Part shown: piece by piece, positions 6,266 to 8,297 of the stretch
Position numbering within the stretch: the stretch's first letter is position 1
Layout of the letters: each line of letters begins with the position of its first letter
Source of the DNA: an uncultured Clostridia bacterium
Lineage (GTDB): Bacteria; Bacillota; Clostridia; Christensenellales; Borkfalkiaceae
DNA: 8,297 nt
Assembly: GCA_947174955.1 (NCBI GenBank)
Contig: CAMWKX010000047.1
Location: 1 to 8,297, forward strand
Reading direction: 5' to 3'
Position numbers and translations under genes: made by a program
Notes under the pieces: generated by a model
Database searches by the model: none
What the model saw: the letters and a program-made list of their open reading frames with translations, nothing else
What the model was told of the DNA's origin: nothing

Positions 6266-6967
6266 GTGAAAACATTGTTTATAAAGAAAAGTTTTTTAAT
6301 TGCGGTTGCGGCGGTTATCGCCCTGGGAATTTGCCTCGGAGTGAGCGCGGGCTTTGCCGTCAAGCAGGCTTCGGCTATCAACCCGAATATGCCTACGGTT
6401 GTTATCGATGCGGGACACGGCGGTATAGACAACGGCGTTCAGGGAGTTAACACAAAGACGGACGAAGCGGACATCAATCTTGCAATTGCCCGCTTTTTAA
6501 AGGGCAATTTTACCTCGGCGGGTTTTAACTGCGTGATGACGCGCACCACCGAGGCGGGGCTGTACGGCGACACCTCCAAGGGCTTTAAAATGCGCGATAT
6601 GAAAAAGCGCAAGGAAATAATCGAAAACAGCAATGCGGATATGGTTATATCCGTGCACCAGAATTCATGCTCCCTTCCCTCCAAGCGCGGCAGTATCGTG
6701 TTCTTTGAAAAGTCGAGCGCGGAAAGCGGCGAGCTTGCGGCGAATATTCAAAACGAGCTCAACGCTCTGCCGCAGTGTGCAAAGCCGTCGAAAGCAATGT
6801 ACGGCGATTACTATATGCTCAAATGCACGCAGAGTCCGTCGGTTATCGTTGAGTGCGGATTTCTGACCAACCCCGAGGAAGACAAACTTTTAAACGACGA
6901 AAGCTATCAGCGCGCGGTTGCCTACGCAATTTTCAAAGGCGCGGTAAGTTATTTTTCAAATAAATAA
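6266..6967 (+). CDS. cwlD: N-acetylmuramoyl-L-alanine amidase, CwlD-like (Amidase_3)
   Basis: Zinc amidase that cleaves the bond between N-acetylmuramic acid and L-alanine in peptidoglycan. CwlD of Bacillus acts during spore cortex formation, in muramic-delta-lactam synthesis. The 233 residues start at a GTG. A basic n-region is followed by a hydrophobic segment (about 9-31), with a possible signal peptidase site after QASA (35-38), so the protein acts outside the membrane. The catalytic domain begins at VVIDAGHGGID (45-55). Zinc ligands are H51, E67 and H131 (in ISVHQNS), and the catalytic Glu is E196 in IVECGFLTNPEE. The segment GDYYMLKCTQSPSVIVECGF matches CwlD well, and the protein has no binding repeats. 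No Shine-Dalgarno precedes the GTG, but no better start exists. The gene is monocistronic, divergent from mrnC, and ends at a strong terminator. The CwlD name is by similarity; a vegetative amidase is possible. Confidence 0.86.
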   Translation: MKTLFIKKSFLIAVAAVIALGICLGVSAGFAVKQASAINPNMPTVVIDAGHGGIDNGVQGVNTKTDEADINLAIARFLKGNFTSAGFNCVMTRTTEAGLYGDTSKGFKMRDMKKRKEIIENSNADMVISVHQNSCSLPSKRGSIVFFEKSSAESGELAANIQNELNALPQCAKPSKAMYGDYYMLKCTQSPSVIVECGFLTNPEEDKLLNDESYQRAVAYAIFKGAVSYFSNK

Positions 6968-6973
6968 CATTAT

Positions 6974-7014
6974 CGCCGCGGCGAATTAATTCGCCGCGGC
7001 GCGCTTTGTTTTTA
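6974..7014 (+). terminator. Rho-independent terminator of the amidase gene, built on a 28-bp palindrome
   Basis: Positions 6974-7001 are a perfect palindrome made of CGCCGCGGCGAATT and its reverse complement, which folds into a 12-bp GC-rich stem with a TTAA loop. The plus-strand tail CGCTTTGTTTTTA supplies a U-rich run, so it terminates the amidase transcript six bases after its stop. On the minus strand the tail after the stem is ATAATGTTATTT, less U-rich, so it may act weakly in that direction for the converging zinc-ribbon gene. The T run overlaps that gene's stop codon. Confidence 0.88.
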
Positions 7015-7593
7015 CGGTTTACCTTTCGTTACGGATAATATTTCGTAAGTTTTGGAATTGATTGCAAGAGTTAGGTCACCCGAATAACAGAAATAATAAT
7101 GCCCGCCTTTCAGGCAACCCGATATTGTTCCCTTGTCCATAATCTTGTCGGCGGTCTTTATTATACCTATGCAATACTCGAAAATATCCTCGTTTTCGGA
7201 CAATCCGATTTTTCTTTTAATTTTCTTCTCCGTCTTCGGCAAGATATTCAGGTTTTCAACGCCTTTTAATAAACAGTTCCTTATTTGCTCGGTCGCCTCG
7301 CTGTCAATGCTCGTTATTATTTGTTTCGCTTGTTCAAGAAAACCAAACGGAACGAAAATTCTGTAATTTCCCAATGGTAAGCCTAACCGCGTTTCAACAC
7401 CTCTGCCGTACGGCAGTGCAGAATAAGGTATTTCCTCTTCATCGAAAGCAGCTGTCAGCGTATCACAATAGGCGGCGTCCTTTTCGGTTAACAGACAAAA
7501 ATCGTCCGCATTAACCGCACGGACATTTTTACTTCCGCACAGCGGACAGCGTTCCGCATCTGAAACGAAACAGCAATTTGAGCAAATTTTCAT
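7012..7593 (-). CDS. Uncharacterised zinc-ribbon protein with DUF2007-like segment
   Basis: I do not recognise this protein as a named family. From the ATG at 7593 it has 193 residues. The N-terminus is a zinc ribbon with C4, C7, C16 and C19 (CxxC-x8-CxxC), plus an extra C8. Residues about 31-96 (from DFCLLTEKDA through EEEIPYSALP to RIFVPFGFLEQAKQIITSI) follow the pattern of DUF2007-type domains: a strand, a helix, 'E-x-x-I-P-Y', then strand and helix ending in 'A-x-x-I'. The remaining 95 residues contain a basic stretch (PKTEKKIKRKIG, 119-130) and a probable beta-hairpin near HYYFCYSGDLTLAINS. There is no signal peptide or membrane segment, so it is probably cytoplasmic. An in-frame ATG at 7626 exists, but AGGA 8 nt before 7593 and the start of the ribbon there favour the shorter form. 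It converges on the amidase gene and lies downstream of pnp. Confidence 0.8.
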   Translation of the reverse strand: MKICSNCCFVSDAERCPLCGSKNVRAVNADDFCLLTEKDAAYCDTLTAAFDEEEIPYSALPYGRGVETRLGLPLGNYRIFVPFGFLEQAKQIITSIDSEATEQIRNCLLKGVENLNILPKTEKKIKRKIGLSENEDIFEYCIGIIKTADKIMDKGTISGCLKGGHYYFCYSGDLTLAINSKTYEILSVTKGKP

Positions 7594-7601
7594 AACAATT
7601 G

Positions 7602-7605
7602 TCCT
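7602..7605 (-). promoter_or_regulatory. Ribosome binding site that decides the start of the zinc-ribbon gene
   Basis: AGGA (7605-7602) lies 8 nt before the ATG at 7593. The alternative in-frame ATG at 7626 falls inside the 3' arm of the hairpin that follows pnp and would add an 11-residue extension with no recognisable feature. The downstream start is therefore preferred. Confidence 0.6.
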
Positions 7606-7614
7606 ATAAATATT

Positions 7615-7620
7615 ATTATA
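7615..7620 (-). promoter_or_regulatory. Possible -10 element for the zinc-ribbon gene
   Basis: TATAAT (7620-7615) matches the -10 consensus and would place a transcription start near 7608, just before the AGGA site. The matching -35 window around 7643-7638 reads GCTCAC, and there is no TG extension, so the promoter is weak or needs an activator. It overlaps the base of the hairpin at 7617-7647. Confidence 0.3.
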
Positions 7621-7647
7621 GCCCACCCATTAAATGAGTGAGCTATA
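7617..7647 (-). terminator. Hairpin after pnp: probable terminator or mRNA-end stabiliser
   Basis: On the minus-strand RNA these 31 nt fold into 14 base pairs with a 3-nt loop: TATAGCTCACTCAT pairs with ATGGGTGGGCTATA around TTA. Two pairs are G-U wobbles on this strand; on the plus strand they become A-C mismatches. This indicates that the structure works in RNA made from the minus strand, that is the pnp transcript. It lies 14 nt after the pnp stop. The 3' tail (ATAATATTTAT) is AT-rich but lacks a clear U run, so termination may be partial, allowing readthrough into the zinc-ribbon gene, or the hairpin may protect the pnp mRNA 3' end. Confidence 0.6.
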
Positions 7648-7661
7648 CTTTTACCTTTTAA

Positions 7662-8297
7662 TTAGTTCAGCTTTTCGAGCAGTCTGAAATCAACGCCCTT
7701 ATCGCTTATCTTGATAATCTCTACCTTTACGGTGTCGCCGATATTGACAACGTCCTCTACCTTTTCAACGCGCTTGTTGGAAAGCTTGGAAATGTGTATC
7801 ATACCGTCCTTGCCGGGTGCGAACTCTACGAACGCGCCGATAGGAATTACGCGCACAACCGTGCCGACGAACATATCGCCGACTTCGGGGTCGTGAGCTA
7901 TCGAAAGGATTATCGCCTTCGCTCTTTCCGCGTTCTCGATAGGGCCTACCGCCGAGATATAACCTCTGCCCGAATCGTCGTCGTTGAACTCGATTTCCGT
8001 GCCGGTCTCTTCCATAATCTTCTTGATTACGCAGCCCTGCTTACCGATAACGTCGCCGATTTTGTCGGGATTGATTTCGAAGCTGATAATCTTGGGTGCA
8101 TATACGGAGAGCTGGGGCGCAACTTCGGGAACGCATTCGAGCATCTTAGCCAAAATGACCTGTCTGCCCTCGTTCGCCTGATTGATTGCCGTGTGCATAA
8201 TCTCTTCGGAAATGCCCTTAATCTTGATATCCATCTGGATTGCGGTGATACCCTTGGTCGTGCCCGCAACCTTGAAGTCCATATCGCCGAGGAAGTC
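7662..8297 (-). CDS. pnp: Polynucleotide phosphorylase, C-terminal part (5' end outside window)
   Basis: Trimeric 3'-to-5' phosphorolytic exoribonuclease of the RNA degradation machinery. The reading frame is open through the right edge; the ATG at 8282 is an internal methionine. The first visible residues, DFLGDMDFKVAG, are the end of the second RNase PH domain and include the two aspartates equivalent to E. coli D486 and D492 of the active site. The stretch ITAIQMDIKIKGI and the helix with QANEGRQVILAKML follow. A KH domain is centred on IGDVIGKQGCVIKKIMEETG, and an S1 domain starts at VGDMFVGTVVRVIPIGAFVEF and ends near the stop. The protein finishes directly after S1, without the long tail that binds RNase E in proteobacteria, as expected for Firmicutes. 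A hairpin follows at 7617-7647. Confidence 0.97.
   Translation of the reverse strand, partial: DFLGDMDFKVAGTTKGITAIQMDIKIKGISEEIMHTAINQANEGRQVILAKMLECVPEVAPQLSVYAPKIISFEINPDKIGDVIGKQGCVIKKIMEETGTEIEFNDDDSGRGYISAVGPIENAERAKAIILSIAHDPEVGDMFVGTVVRVIPIGAFVEFAPGKDGMIHISKLSNKRVEKVEDVVNIGDTVKVEIIKISDKGVDFRLLEKLN

Noticed and set aside
7594..7626. Upstream ATG at 7626 as the start of the zinc-ribbon gene
   Set aside because: It lies in the hairpin arm, has no nearby Shine-Dalgarno and adds a featureless 11-residue extension. The ATG at 7593 has AGGA at 8 nt.
7617..7660. Reading the hairpin as a plus-strand terminator because CTTTTACCTTTT follows it
   Set aside because: Two stem pairs become A-C mismatches on the plus strand, and no plus-strand gene lies just upstream. 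The minus-strand reading fits better.
7662..8282. A complete 206-codon gene starting at the ATG at 8282
   Set aside because: The frame continues open to the right edge, and the residues before that methionine (DFLGD) are part of the conserved PNPase active-site segment, so this ATG is internal.

Overview
The window looks like a housekeeping segment from the chromosome of a Bacillota bacterium, most likely a member of the Clostridia. The evidence is the combination of Mini-III ribonuclease, an RlmB-type SPOUT methyltransferase and a SigH-like sigma factor in that order, together with a CwlD-like cell-wall amidase. These families and this order are characteristic of endospore-forming Firmicutes and their relatives. 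Base composition is moderate, and AT-rich sequence is confined to the short intergenic gaps. I cannot fix the genus, and nothing here proves that the organism sporulates. I saw no mobile element, CRISPR array, tRNA or rRNA. No stretch longer than about 70 bases lacks a gene.

Layout, read in the direction of transcription (minus strand, right to left). The right edge (7662-8297) is the 3' part of pnp, coding for polynucleotide phosphorylase. A strong RNA hairpin (7617-7647) follows it. Next comes an uncharacterised gene (7012-7593) for a zinc-ribbon protein with a DUF2007-like segment. One gene is on the plus strand: a secreted or membrane-anchored N-acetylmuramoyl-L-alanine amidase (6266-6967). 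It ends at a 28-bp perfect palindrome that serves as its terminator. A short divergent promoter region (6204-6265) separates it from a tight seven-gene operon: mrnC, rlmB, sigH-like, dnaX, ebfC, recR, gpsA. typA follows and runs off the left edge.

The operon is compact. Its junctions, in order, are a 4-nt overlap, direct abutment, 11 nt, 18 nt, a 1-nt overlap, 9 nt and 28 nt, and I saw no internal terminator. It joins two modules that are separate in Bacillus subtilis: the rRNA-maturation/sigma module (mrnC-rlmB-sigH) and the replication/recombination module (dnaX-ebfC-recR). gpsA (phospholipid precursor) and typA (ribosome-associated GTPase) are attached downstream. Ribosome maturation, a developmental sigma factor, the replisome clamp loader and recombinational repair would therefore share one transcript, apparently driven by a near-consensus promoter that leaves almost no 5' leader.

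The most interesting signals are four. An A6G run in dnaX is immediately followed by a GNRA-capped hairpin, with a -1-frame stop shortly after; it could yield a short gamma-like clamp-loader subunit. The GpsA-like enzyme has His where the family has its substrate-binding Arg. The promoter for mrnC gives an almost leaderless mRNA. The zinc-ribbon gene between pnp and the amidase is uncharacterised. I did not find a clearly new multi-gene system.
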